Positions 53,297 through 62,713 of a stretch of DNA of 64,000 nt are shown here, piece after piece. Position 1 is the stretch's first letter. Every line of letters begins with the position of its first letter. The position numbers and the translations under genes were made by a program. The notes under the pieces were generated by a model. The model did not search any database, was not told where the DNA came from, and worked only from the letters and a program-made list of their open reading frames with translations. The stretch lies in contig JARKQY010000022.1 of assembly GCA_029974635.1 (NCBI GenBank), positions 1-64,000 on the forward strand, written 5' to 3'. The DNA is from Bacillota bacterium (lineage in GTDB: Bacteria > Bacillota > UBA4882 > UBA8346).

Positions 53297-54493
53297 ATGG
53301 CTGAAAAGAATGTTGTTCTGGGAATTACAGGGGGAATCGCCGTCTATAAGGTCCCTGATCTGGTTAGCCGGTTACGGAAAAAAGGGTTTAACGTGGATGT
53401 GATCATGACCAAATCAGCCACCGAATTTGTGACCCCGCTCACTTTCCGGGAAGTTTCGCGAAACCCGGTACATACGGAAATGTTTGCCAATCCGGTTCAA
53501 TGGAATGTAGCACATATCGCTTTGGCCAAAAAAGCTGATTTGATCGCTATCGTACCGGCGACGGCAAATATTATCGCTAAATTGGCAACCGGAATCGCCG
53601 ACGATCTCTTAACAGCCACACTCCTGGCGGCGCGTTGTCCCAAGCTCATCGCTCCGGCCATGAACTCGGGAATGTATAATAATCCTGCATGCCAAAGAAA
53701 TCTGAAACAACTGGCAGATGACGGGTTTGTCATCGTCGGGCCCGACTCGGGACATTTGCTTTGCGGGGATGAAGGGGTTGGCCGCCTCGCTTCATTGGAT
53801 GAGATTGAGATTAATATTCAAAAGTTGTTGTCTACTCAGGATTTTATCAATGAAACCGTCCTGATTACCGCTGGCGGTACCCGGGAAGCCATTGATCCGG
53901 TACGTTTCATCGGCAACCGTTCATCGGGGAAAATGGGGCACGCCCTAGCCGAAGCCGCTTTTAAAAGAGGAGCCAAAGTAATCTTGATATCAACTTCGCC
54001 CGACGCCCCTCGATATGCAGGTATGGAAGTTTATGGAGTGGAGAGTACCGCCCAAATGCGTGACCAAGTTTTAAGTCTGGCATCCCGGGCGACGATCATC
54101 ATTAAAGCGGCGGCGCCGGCCGATTTCCGGCCTGCTTCCGTGGCCCAGGGGAAGATAAAAAAAACCAGCGCTGGAATGGATTTATCACTGGTGATCAATC
54201 CTGACATACTGCTGGAGTTGGGGCGGAACAAAAGATCGGGACAAATCCTGATAGGTTTTGCGGCCGAAACGGATTCCCTTTCTAAAAACGCCCGCGACAA
54301 ACTGGAACGTAAGAACCTGGATTTAATTGTTGGCAATCGGGTAGCCGATGCAATGGGAACCGAATGTAACAAGGTTACGGTTTTTTCAAAGACTAATGCG
54401 ATTGATCTGCTTGAATCACCCAAACCCATTGTGGCGGATCAAATTCTGGATTTGGTCATAAAGTACAGAATGGATGGTACTTTATCAGAATGA
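53297..54493 (+). CDS. coaBC: Bifunctional phosphopantothenoylcysteine decarboxylase/phosphopantothenate-cysteine ligase
   Basis: 398 residues. CoaC domain (about 1-185): [18 protein letters not shown], the histidine in [31 protein letters not shown] and PAMNSGMY. CoaB domain (about 190-398): [25 protein letters not shown]. Catalyses two steps of coenzyme A synthesis. AGGAG lies six bases before the ATG. The end overlaps priA in an ATGA arrangement. Confidence 0.96.
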   Translation: MAEKNVVLGITGGIAVYKVPDLVSRLRKKGFNVDVIMTKSATEFVTPLTFREVSRNPVHTEMFANPVQWNVAHIALAKKADLIAIVPATANIIAKLATGIADDLLTATLLAARCPKLIAPAMNSGMYNNPACQRNLKQLADDGFVIVGPDSGHLLCGDEGVGRLASLDEIEINIQKLLSTQDFINETVLITAGGTREAIDPVRFIGNRSSGKMGHALAEAAFKRGAKVILISTSPDAPRYAGMEVYGVESTAQMRDQVLSLASRATIIIKAAAPADFRPASVAQGKIKKTSAGMDLSLVINPDILLELGRNKRSGQILIGFAAETDSLSKNARDKLERKNLDLIVGNRVADAMGTECNKVTVFSKTNAIDLLESPKPIVADQILDLVIKYRMDGTLSE

Positions 54494-56985
54494 ACCATGC
54501 TGTTGCCCGGGTTTTAATCGCCTCTCCCTCTTATAGCTTGGACCGGCTGTTCGATTATTCGATACCGCCTGAAATGGCTGCTGAAATTAAACCGGGAGCC
54601 AGAGTTATAGTCCCCTTTCAAAACCGCGTCAGTATGGCCTATGTATGGGAATTAACCCATCAATCCGAATTTTCCGCTTTGAAAGAAATCCGGCAGTTAA
54701 TTGATGCTCCGCCCTTAATCGGCCCCTATCATTATGCGTTAATCAACTGGATGGCCGAGTATTATTTTTGCAGCCGGGCTGATGTAATTCGGTTGTGTTT
54801 GCCGCCGGGCACCGGCTATACCCAGAAAATGACCTATCAACTCAATGTTGAGCCGGAGGATCTTCAAAATATCCTGCTGAATTCCGCTTTCTCCCAGCAG
54901 GATATTGCTGGAGCATTACAGCTCATTGACGATGGAGTAACAGCCTGCTGGAGCCAGGAGAAATGGCAGAAAGAGTTTTCCGGATTACGGGCGGTATGGG
55001 ATTTTTTGAACCGGAAAAAAGTGTTGCGACGGGCTTCCATGATTGCCAAGCCGAGAATCGGCCCCAAGAACTTAAAAGTATATTGTTGGAATCCGGAAGC
55101 AACGATTGACAAAACTCCCGCCGGAAATCGAGTCCGGGAGATTTTACATAACTCAGCCGGCGGTTTAACTCTGGCTGAACTTACCAAAGCGGCGGAAGTC
55201 AGTTCCTCCGTAATCCAGCGTTTATTAAAACAAGGCAAAGTTTCATGCATTGCCAAAAATGCCATCAGGATGCCGGCGGGATTTGCGGAAGCTGCGGCAG
55301 TCCGTGAAATTTGCTTTAACCAGGAACAGCAAACCACATACGATTTCATTATAAATCATTTAGATGATAAACCCTTCTTATTACACGGCGTAACCGGCAG
55401 CGGTAAGACGGAAATCTATTTTGAAGCGGCTGCTATAATGTTACAGGCCGGTTTTCAGGTTTTATACCTGGTTCCCGAAATTGCCCTGACTCCGCAGACT
55501 CTGCAACGGGCCCGCAATCGATTTGGGGATCAGGTTGCATTGTTACATAGCAATATGTCCGATGGAGAGCGTTATGATCAATGGTTTAAAATTCACAATC
55601 ACCAAGCTGGATTTGTGCTGGGAGCCCGGTCCGCCTTGTTTGCTCCTTTCACGAAACTGGGTTTGATTATTGTCGATGAGGAACATGAATCAACTTATAA
55701 ACAAGAGGAGACGCCCCGTTATCACGCCTTACAGGTTGTAGAGAAACTGGCGCAAATCTCCGGGGCTAAAGTGATTGTGGGCAGCGCTACTCCTTCTATT
55801 GAATCATTTTACCGGGCCAGAAGCGGCGAGTTTGTTTATTTGCAACTGAAAGAGCGTTATAATAATCGGCCGTTGCCCGAGGTTTCCATTGTCAATATGC
55901 GGGACGAGCTGCAACGCGGGAATAAAAATATTATCAGCACGGCTCTTCATGATGCCATCGCATCCTGTCTCGCTGGCCAAGAACAAGTCATTTTATTATT
56001 GAACCGCCGCGGTTACGCCACTTTTATTTTATGCCGCGATTGCGGTATTACGCTGAAATGTCCTTCTTGCGACGTTTCGCTGACTTATCATCTTCATGAT
56101 GTAAATTTACGCTGTCATTATTGTGATTACCGTCAGCCAGTGCCCAATGTATGTCCGAAATGTTCCAGTACCCGGATCCGGTATTTTGGTCACGGCACCC
56201 AGCGTCTGGAAGAGGAGTTGACTGCGAATTTTCCGGGTGCCCGCTTACTTCGGATGGATTTGGATTCCACCTCCCGAAAAGGCGCTTACCATGAAATTTA
56301 CCAGCAGCTAAGCGGAGGTTCGGTGGATATTTTACTGGGTACGCAAATGATTGCTAAAGGGCTGGACCTGCCCAGGGTTACTCTGGTAGGGGTTATCAGC
56401 GCCGATTCCACTTTGAGTTTTCCGGATTTTCGGGCGGCGGAAAGAACTTTCAGTTTGTTGACGCAAGTAGCGGGCCGGGCGGGCCGGGGTTCAAGACCGG
56501 GCAAGGTCATATTTCAAACTTATAACCCAGAGCATTATTCATTGCAATATGCGAAAAATCATGATTATCTTAATTTTTTCGAGCAAGAAATCTTGCACCG
56601 GCAGGAATTGGGCTATCCGCCCTTTTCGGAATTGGTGAAATTCGGATTCAGCGGTTTAAAGGCCGCTCAAGTTAGCGCCGCAGCTCAAAAATTGGGAGAT
56701 ATTCTAAAAAAACATGCCATCGCGGCTTGCGTCTTGGCGACGGAGGGCGTGATGCAGCAAAATGCAGCATCCGCCGGTTCTTCCAACCGGATTTTGGAGA
56801 TACTAGGTCCGGCGCCGGCTTTGATTTATAAAATTCAGGATAAATACCGCTGGCAGATTTTATTGAAGTGCAATCAGCCGGTAATACTTGAACAAATCGT
56901 TAAAAATGCGTGGCAGGAGTTTCCTTTCAAGGATTATAGCGCTGTAAAGATTACTCGGGATCGCAATCCGTATTCATCGGTATAG
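54490..56985 (+). CDS. priA: Primosomal protein N' (PriA helicase)
   Basis: 831 residues. N-terminal DNA-binding domain, Walker A VTGSGKTE near 300, DEEH box near 395 (IIVDEEHESTYKQE), and the eight-cysteine zinc region (CRDCG, CPSC, CHYC, CPKC) at about 515-558, then the helicase C-terminal lobe with AGRAGRG. Restarts stalled replication forks. Translationally coupled to coaBC. Confidence 0.97.
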   Translation: MNHAVARVLIASPSYSLDRLFDYSIPPEMAAEIKPGARVIVPFQNRVSMAYVWELTHQSEFSALKEIRQLIDAPPLIGPYHYALINWMAEYYFCSRADVIRLCLPPGTGYTQKMTYQLNVEPEDLQNILLNSAFSQQDIAGALQLIDDGVTACWSQEKWQKEFSGLRAVWDFLNRKKVLRRASMIAKPRIGPKNLKVYCWNPEATIDKTPAGNRVREILHNSAGGLTLAELTKAAEVSSSVIQRLLKQGKVSCIAKNAIRMPAGFAEAAAVREICFNQEQQTTYDFIINHLDDKPFLLHGVTGSGKTEIYFEAAAIMLQAGFQVLYLVPEIALTPQTLQRARNRFGDQVALLHSNMSDGERYDQWFKIHNHQAGFVLGARSALFAPFTKLGLIIVDEEHESTYKQEETPRYHALQVVEKLAQISGAKVIVGSATPSIESFYRARSGEFVYLQLKERYNNRPLPEVSIVNMRDELQRGNKNIISTALHDAIASCLAGQEQVILLLNRRGYATFILCRDCGITLKCPSCDVSLTYHLHDVNLRCHYCDYRQPVPNVCPKCSSTRIRYFGHGTQRLEEELTANFPGARLLRMDLDSTSRKGAYHEIYQQLSGGSVDILLGTQMIAKGLDLPRVTLVGVISADSTLSFPDFRAAERTFSLLTQVAGRAGRGSRPGKVIFQTYNPEHYSLQYAKNHDYLNFFEQEILHRQELGYPPFSELVKFGFSGLKAAQVSAAAQKLGDILKKHAIAACVLATEGVMQQNAASAGSSNRILEILGPAPALIYKIQDKYRWQILLKCNQPVILEQIVKNAWQEFPFKDYSAVKITRDRNPYSSV

Positions 56986-57036
56986 TTTCCGGTGACCCGT
57001 TGGTCATCAAAAGCATTTCCGGTTATCATTGTCAAT

Positions 57037-57065
57037 TTGCAAATTGATAGAATAATTAGTATAAT
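57037..57065 (+). promoter_or_regulatory. Sigma-A promoter for def-fmt
   Basis: TTGCAA at 57037-57042 and a perfect TATAAT at 57060-57065, spacer 17. Confidence 0.75.
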
Positions 57066-57150
57066 ACAGAATAGATCTCAGTGAGTGAGTTGCTTTGCGA
57101 CGATTATAGACTAATTTTCATTTATTATGAATGATAAACCGAGGTGTCCG

Positions 57151-57594
57151 ATGGCGCTGTTAAAAATTCTGACGGAGGGTAATCCAATCCTGCGTCAAAA
57201 ATCTAAATCAATAGATAAGATCACTAAACGGCATAAGGAATTGGCCAAAAATATGCTGGAAACCATGTACAATGCTCCGGGAGTGGGATTGGCCGCTCCC
57301 CAGGTGGGCGTCTTGGAGCGGATAATCGTTATTGACACCGGCGATGGCCCCATTGTCGTGGTTAATCCCCAGATAATCAGCCGGGAAGGTGAATACCGGG
57401 ATGCGGAGGGGTGTTTATCGATACCCGGCCGCAATGAATATATAACCCGTTCGCAACAAGTAGTGGTCACCGGTATGGATCTGGCCGGCAAAAAAGTGAA
57501 GATCGAAGCTTCGGGGTTATTAGCCAGGGCATTTCAACATGAGACCGATCACCTGGACGGGATTTTATTTATCGATTATCTGGAAGAAACGTGA
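57151..57594 (+). CDS. def: Peptide deformylase
   Basis: 147 residues from the ATG at 57151, with GAGGTG upstream; an ATG at 57127 adds eight residues without a site. Motif 1 GVGLAAPQVG (45-54), motif 2 EGCLS with metal ligand C88, motif 3 HETDH with H130, E131 and H134. Removes the formyl group from new proteins, and is followed by fmt, which adds it to initiator tRNA. Confidence 0.97.
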   Translation: MALLKILTEGNPILRQKSKSIDKITKRHKELAKNMLETMYNAPGVGLAAPQVGVLERIIVIDTGDGPIVVVNPQIISREGEYRDAEGCLSIPGRNEYITRSQQVVVTGMDLAGKKVKIEASGLLARAFQHETDHLDGILFIDYLEET

Positions 57595-57627
57595 AAAACT
57601 CCTCATTTTATTAAAGGAGAAATCAAA

Positions 57628-58578
57628 TTGCGGATTATGTTCATGGGTACCCCGGAGTTTGCCGCTGCGTGCCTGCGGAAAGTTATCGCCGCCGGGTTGC
57701 CGCCGGTTGGAGTAGTGACCCAACCGGATCGACCAAAGGGCAGAGGTATGGTACAGCATCCTTCCGAGGTCAAGATTGTGGCTTTGAAAAATCAGTTGCC
57801 GCTTTGGCAGCCGGAATCTATTTCAGATCCCGAATTTTTGAAGCCTTATCAATTATTGCAGCCCGATCTGGTTGTAGTAGTCGCCTTTGGACAAAAAATA
57901 CCGGATGAGATCCTGTTTGGACCAAGATTCGGTTGTATCAACGTCCATGGTTCCTTGCTCCCCAAATACCGGGGCGCGGCTCCCATTCAATGGAGTATTA
58001 TTAACGGGGATGCTGAGACCGGGGTCACCACCATGTATATGGATGAAGGATGGGATACCGGCGATATCATTTACCAGGAAAAAACCGCCGTTGATCCCGA
58101 TGAGAATTTCGGCGTGCTATACTCCCGGTTGGCGCAATTGGGCGCTGAATTATTAATTAAGACATTACAGGATATTGAAAACGGCAAGGCGCCCCGGATC
58201 CCTCAAAACCATTCACTGGCAACCAAAGCGCCCAAATTAAAAGACGAGTTGCAAAAGATAAATTGGAACGATTCAGCCGTCCGGATCCATAATTTGGTTC
58301 GGGTTTTTGCACCGGCCCCGGGCATGGAAACTATTTTGAACGGGGAACGTTTGAAGATTATAGAGACTTTCCGCGATGATGGAGCGGAAAGTCAAACTGG
58401 GAAACCAGGTGAAATACTGGGGATAATTAAAAATAAAGGAATTTTGACAGCTGTTAGCGAAAATACGGCAATTATTCTTTCAAAAGTTCAACCCCTGGGG
58501 AAAAGGGTGATGTCAGGCGTAGAATTTTCCAATGGTAGACGTTTACATCCGGGTATGTATTTCAGCAATTATGTATAA
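57628..58578 (+). CDS. fmt: Methionyl-tRNA formyltransferase
   Basis: 316 residues. FMGTPEFAAACLRKV at the start, QPDRPKGRG, the formyl-folate site VHGSLLPKYRGAAPIQW, then GWDTGDI, and the C-terminal OB-type tRNA-binding domain. A TTG start is supported by AAAGGAG. Operon with def, the zinc peptidase and rsmB. Confidence 0.97.
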   Translation: MRIMFMGTPEFAAACLRKVIAAGLPPVGVVTQPDRPKGRGMVQHPSEVKIVALKNQLPLWQPESISDPEFLKPYQLLQPDLVVVVAFGQKIPDEILFGPRFGCINVHGSLLPKYRGAAPIQWSIINGDAETGVTTMYMDEGWDTGDIIYQEKTAVDPDENFGVLYSRLAQLGAELLIKTLQDIENGKAPRIPQNHSLATKAPKLKDELQKINWNDSAVRIHNLVRVFAPAPGMETILNGERLKIIETFRDDGAESQTGKPGEILGIIKNKGILTAVSENTAIILSKVQPLGKRVMSGVEFSNGRRLHPGMYFSNYV

Positions 58579-58601
58579 ATTAACCATAGGAGGGTAGCAC
58601 A

Positions 58602-59288
58602 ATGTTCGACGCGACATTTATATTATTAATTCCGGCGATTATTTTCACCATATACGCCCAGTTTAAGGTGAAATCCACTTTTAACAAATACTTGAATCAT
58701 CATGCCTCATCGGGGATGACCGGGGCTCAAGTCGCCAGAGAGCTGTTAAACCGCAGCAATCTCTATAACGTACCAGTGGAATTGACTCCGGGCGATTTAT
58801 CGGATCATTATGATCCCCGTTCCAGGGTTTTACGGCTTTCCTCGGAGGTATATCACGGCACTTCCCTGGCTTCCCTGGGAGTCGCCGCCCATGAAACCGG
58901 ACATGCAATCCAACATGCTCAAGCTTATGCTCCGTTAACGATCCGGAACGGAATTTTTCCCATAGCCAGCCTGGGTTCCAATCTGGGATATTTTCTGTTC
59001 TTTATCGGTCTCCTGTTTGGCGGAAGCGCCTCCGGCTTTTTAATCGACCTGGGAATCATTCTGTTCAGCTTCTTTGTGTTTTTTACCGTATTAACCTTGC
59101 CGGTTGAGTTTAATGCCAGTAACCGGGCTTTGGTTTTGCTGGCCAATTACGGCTATTTACGGCAGGGCGAAGAGCTTACAGGCGCCAAAAAAGTTTTAAA
59201 TGCTGCTGCTATGACTTACGTTGCGGCCGCTGCAACCGCGATTTTGAATCTGTTGCGGATGTTCTTAATCCGGGGCCGTGATGAATAA
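58602..59288 (+). CDS. Membrane zinc metallopeptidase (YugP-like, Zn_peptidase_2)
   Basis: 228 residues. One N-terminal helix, then VPVELTPGDLSDHYDPRSRV and the metal motif AAHETGHAIQH (H97, E98, H101), followed by helices near 120-140 and 145-175. Found next to fmt and rsmB in many Bacillota; substrates are unknown. AGGAGGG precedes the ATG. Confidence 0.93.
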   Translation: MFDATFILLIPAIIFTIYAQFKVKSTFNKYLNHHASSGMTGAQVARELLNRSNLYNVPVELTPGDLSDHYDPRSRVLRLSSEVYHGTSLASLGVAAHETGHAIQHAQAYAPLTIRNGIFPIASLGSNLGYFLFFIGLLFGGSASGFLIDLGIILFSFFVFFTVLTLPVEFNASNRALVLLANYGYLRQGEELTGAKKVLNAAAMTYVAAAATAILNLLRMFLIRGRDE

Positions 59289-60648
59289 AGTTTCCGGGCG
59301 TTATTTGGCTCAATTGATTTTGGATGGCGTGGAACAAGAAGAATCCTATGTCAATCTGCTCCAATCAAGAATTTTTGCAGAATACGGTCACAATGTCCCT
59401 CACCGGGAAAAAGCGTTTTGTACCGAGTTGGTATACGGAACCTTACGTCACCGTTTGAAAATTGATTTTATTCTGGGACGGCTGTTGAGCCGTCCTTTCG
59501 CTTCCTTGAAAACACCGGTAAAAAACATCCTTCGCCTTGGAGTTTATCAACTGCTTTATCTGCCGGAAATCCCGGAGCGGGCGGTGTGCCATGCCGCCGT
59601 TGAACAAATCAAACAGTCCCGCTACGCGGGACTAAGTTCACTGGTGAATGGAGTGTTGCGTTCGTATTTACGACGAAAAAACGAAATCTGTTTTCCGGAC
59701 CCGAAAGTAGAACCGGCGGAATACTTGTCGGTAGAGTATTCCCATCCATTATGGCTGGTAAAACGCTGGCTTGATAATTTTGGCCCGGTTCGAACTCAAG
59801 AAATTTTAAAAACGAATAACGAACCATCGCCATTGACCGTAAGAGTCAATTGTCATCTAGCCACAACTTCGGAATTCATGAACATATTGGCAGAATCGAA
59901 GATCGGATATCGCCGTGGTTTGTTTTTGGCGGAAGCAATCAATCTCGAATCACTGCATGAATCGATTGAAGAAATGTCTTTGTTTCAAACCGGCCGAATA
60001 TTCATTCAGGATGAAAACGCGATGCTGGCCGCCCACTTGGTAAGGCCTGAACCGGGAGAGCTGATTCTCGATTTATGCGCCGCTCCGGGCGGCAAGAGTA
60101 CTCATTTGGCTGAGTTAATGAATGATAGCGGTGAAATAAGGAGTTTGGACAATCATCCGCATAAAATCAAGTTAATCGAAGAGAATGCGGCAAGGTTACA
60201 ACTGCACAGCATCCGGCCGGTCTTCGGGGATGCTCGGGATTTCCGGTTACCGGGAGATAAATTGGCTGATGCGGTTTTAGTAGATGCGCCGTGTTCCGGG
60301 ACCGGCGTTTTACGAAGAAGAGCGGATTCCAGGTACCGGCGGAAACATGAGGATATTAGGAAGTTAGCCGATATTCAAAGGGAGATTCTGAATAATGCCG
60401 CTTCACTTGTAAGGCCCGGTGGCCGCATCGTCTATTGTACCTGCACTTTGGAACCTGAGGAAAACCAATGGCAGGCAACCGGTTTTTTGGAGAGTCATCC
60501 CGAATTTGAAATCACCGATTACCAGCCCTTATTGCCGGAAACGGTGGCTAATTACGCTGCCGATCCGTCATCCAAATGGCTGACCATTTTACCGATCTCC
60601 GGAGGCGGAGATGGGTTTTTCATGTGCCGGTTTAAAAAAAGCGAATGA
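59281..60648 (+). CDS. rsmB: 16S rRNA cytosine-967 C5-methyltransferase
   Basis: 455 residues from the ATG at 59281, overlapping the peptidase gene by eight bases. N-terminal NusB-like RNA-binding domain (HREKAFCTELVYGTLRHRL), SAM motif LDLCAAPGGKSTHLAEL, VDAPCSGTGVLRRR and the catalytic-cysteine motif YCTCTLEPEEN. Modifies 16S rRNA. Ends over the convergent apgM by 17 bases. Confidence 0.96.
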   Translation: MNKVSGRYLAQLILDGVEQEESYVNLLQSRIFAEYGHNVPHREKAFCTELVYGTLRHRLKIDFILGRLLSRPFASLKTPVKNILRLGVYQLLYLPEIPERAVCHAAVEQIKQSRYAGLSSLVNGVLRSYLRRKNEICFPDPKVEPAEYLSVEYSHPLWLVKRWLDNFGPVRTQEILKTNNEPSPLTVRVNCHLATTSEFMNILAESKIGYRRGLFLAEAINLESLHESIEEMSLFQTGRIFIQDENAMLAAHLVRPEPGELILDLCAAPGGKSTHLAELMNDSGEIRSLDNHPHKIKLIEENAARLQLHSIRPVFGDARDFRLPGDKLADAVLVDAPCSGTGVLRRRADSRYRRKHEDIRKLADIQREILNNAASLVRPGGRIVYCTCTLEPEENQWQATGFLESHPEFEITDYQPLLPETVANYAADPSSKWLTILPISGGGDGFFMCRFKKSE

Positions 60649-61846
60649 AACGATCCATTAAGGTAAAACCCTTTTCAATGAAGATACCGCTTTGCCGGGC
60701 AGTCTCTTCGTTAAAGCTTTCAATCCTGGATTCGTTTGGGCGGTTTGACTGATATATAATATACGGAACCGGATCGGAGACATGGGTTTTTAACGTTAAG
60801 GGAGTTGGATGATCCGGTAAAATCAGTATTTTAAACTCCGAATTCAGCTTCGGCAATTCAGCCAAAATGGGAGCTAGAACCTCGGCGTCGATTTTCTCAA
60901 TGGCCTTGATTTTATTTTCGATTTCACCCCGGTGTCCGGCTTCATCGGGAGCTTCAATATGCAAGTAGACAAAATCCCTGCCGTCTTTGAACGCCTGCAA
61001 CGCCGCTTCGGCTTTGCCTTTAAAATTGGTATGAACATTGCCGGTTGCGCCGGGAACGTTTATGACATCCAATCCCGCACATAATCCCAAGCCTTTTGCC
61101 AAATCCACCGCTGAAATGACAGCACCTTTAAGTTGAAATTTTTCAAAAAAACTTGGAATATCTGCTCTCTTGCCCTGGCCCCATAGCCAGATGGAGGTTG
61201 CAGGGCGTAAATTTTTCGCTATCCGGCCCCGGTTGACCGGATGGTCTTGTAAAATCATCCGGCTGTGTTTCATGAGGTCCAATAAAACATTGGCTTTATT
61301 TCCCTTGGGAAGATAGGGGTTGATCTTTTTGTCGGCAATATCATGGGGAGGAGTTAGTTGGAGTTCAAGGGGACCATTATGCCAGATCATTAAATGACGG
61401 TAGCTGATTCCCGGATAAAATGTAAAAGAGTCTGAGTTCAACTCGGCGGCGATAGCTGCAATTAATTCTCCCGCTTCCGCCGAGGAGATTTCATCCGAGC
61501 TATAGTCCACCATAACCTTATTCTCATATTCATTCTCTCCCGAAAGGTTTACCAGGTTGCAGCGAAAAGCCACATCCGTATTGGTTAAAGGGACTCCCAT
61601 GCTTACCGCTTCGATTGGGGATCTTCCCGTATAATACTTTTCAGGATCGTAACCCAGCACCGATAAGTTGGCAACATCACTTCCCGGAGGCATTCCCGGC
61701 GGAACCGTTTGAACCAAACCGACTTCGCCCATCCGGGCTAGCTTATCCATATTTGGCTTCCGGCAGCACTGTAAAGGTGTTTTATCAGCCAATGCCGGAA
61801 CAGGATAATCCGCCATCCCGTCTCCCAGGACAACCAAATATTTCAT
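60632..61846 (-). CDS. apgM: Cofactor-independent phosphoglycerate mutase, archaeal type
   Basis: 404 residues. Alkaline-phosphatase superfamily metal and nucleophile motifs are LVVLGDGMADYP at the start and GMPPGSDVANLSVLGYDPEKYYTGRSP (about 51-77), with the later EAPDEAGHRGE and LPDHPTP metal ligands. Interconverts 2- and 3-phosphoglycerate in glycolysis. GGAGG lies seven bases before the ATG. The promoter region upstream contains the tandem hairpin repeats. Confidence 0.96.
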   Translation of the reverse strand: MKYLVVLGDGMADYPVPALADKTPLQCCRKPNMDKLARMGEVGLVQTVPPGMPPGSDVANLSVLGYDPEKYYTGRSPIEAVSMGVPLTNTDVAFRCNLVNLSGENEYENKVMVDYSSDEISSAEAGELIAAIAAELNSDSFTFYPGISYRHLMIWHNGPLELQLTPPHDIADKKINPYLPKGNKANVLLDLMKHSRMILQDHPVNRGRIAKNLRPATSIWLWGQGKRADIPSFFEKFQLKGAVISAVDLAKGLGLCAGLDVINVPGATGNVHTNFKGKAEAALQAFKDGRDFVYLHIEAPDEAGHRGEIENKIKAIEKIDAEVLAPILAELPKLNSEFKILILPDHPTPLTLKTHVSDPVPYIIYQSNRPNESRIESFNEETARQSGIFIEKGFTLMDRFIRFF

Positions 61847-61980
61847 GAAATTTCCTCCTAAATAACGAGATAACGAGGCTGTCTAAAAAAGCAATTGGCA
61901 ATCTATAACGTTAAAAATCTTTGGGACACCAGATGTGATTAAAAAATAACCCACAAATAAAAAACTCCAAATTATTATAC

Positions 61981-62136
61981 CATATTGTAGCATAGCTACC
62001 ATAGCTACAATTCAAAATTATCTCCAAAGTTTGTTTTTCTGCAAACTTTTTAAGGAAAATTACATATTATAGCGCAGCCACAATTCAAAATTATTCCCAA
62101 AGTTTGTTTTATAAGAAATTTTTAAGAACAATTACA
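61981..62136 (-). repeat. Tandem intergenic hairpin repeat, copies 4 and 5 (upstream of apgM)
   Basis: Read on the minus strand, two units with a 72-base period each carry AAACAAACTTTGG, ATAATTTTGAATTG and a hairpin. The unit nearer apgM has ATTGTAGC...GCTACAAT with an enlarged loop. The other has ATTGTGGC-TGC-GCTATAAT, whose changes keep pairing through G-U. The flank TGTAATT..TTCTTAAAAA repeats as well. Orientation is towards apgM. Confidence 0.75.
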
Positions 62137-62350
62137 CATTTGCATCGAATTGCTGAAATCATTTATTCTTATAAAACTTGCGAAATATCACGCTACGAGT
62201 AGCCTGACTACGAATAATTGTTGCTGTTTTCAGTTTAGACTTAAAACAAACGTGGTAATGGAAATTTTATCGAATTAGAGTATTGCTACCGCATTCAATT
62301 GGTGGTAGATTTAACATTATATTTTATTGATACCGTTTTGTGAGTAATTC

Positions 62351-62514
62351 GCTGGTATGTTTCCGATAGCCTAATTTTCTTTTCAAAGAAGAACGGGGGA
62401 ACCATTTATTGGGGTGAAAACATCTTGATGCTTACGTATTAAGATTTAGGGAACTCTTCAACCCTAACCCGTCAGGTAACCTCGTCGGTAATGAAGAGAG
62501 GCTTATGGCAGCAG
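62351..62514 (+). promoter_or_regulatory. Cyclic di-AMP (ydaO-yuaA class) riboswitch aptamer
   Basis: Conserved ydaO elements appear in order: ACGGGGGAACC (62393-62403), GGGGTGAA (62411-62418), CCCGTCAGGTAACCTCGTCG (62468-62487) and GAGAGG (62496-62501). A closing stem is possible from GCTG (62351-62354) with CAGC (62509-62512). The ligand is cyclic di-AMP, which switches off potassium uptake genes. The downstream gene is KimA-like, the gene this class is named after in Bacillus. A terminator follows within ten bases. Confidence 0.9.
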
Positions 62515-62520
62515 TTTTAG

Positions 62521-62552
62521 CTACACCATGGAACCTCCTGGTGTAGTATTTT
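62521..62552 (+). terminator. Riboswitch expression-platform terminator
   Basis: CTACACCA (62521-62528) pairs perfectly with TGGTGTAG (62539-62546), followed by TATTTTT. It would stop transcription before kimA when the aptamer is bound. Confidence 0.85.
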
Positions 62553-62713
62553 TATGCATTTTTGACCTGAAGCCGGCAAGCAGCTCTCAAATTGCTCAGG
62601 ATATGAACTTGCCGGAACGCGGTTTAAAAATCGGTTGATTGGTTTCAATGGAAGATACACAAGATATAAATTGGCAGCTCCATGATTCTAAAAATGAGTG
62701 AGGCGATTCGTCA

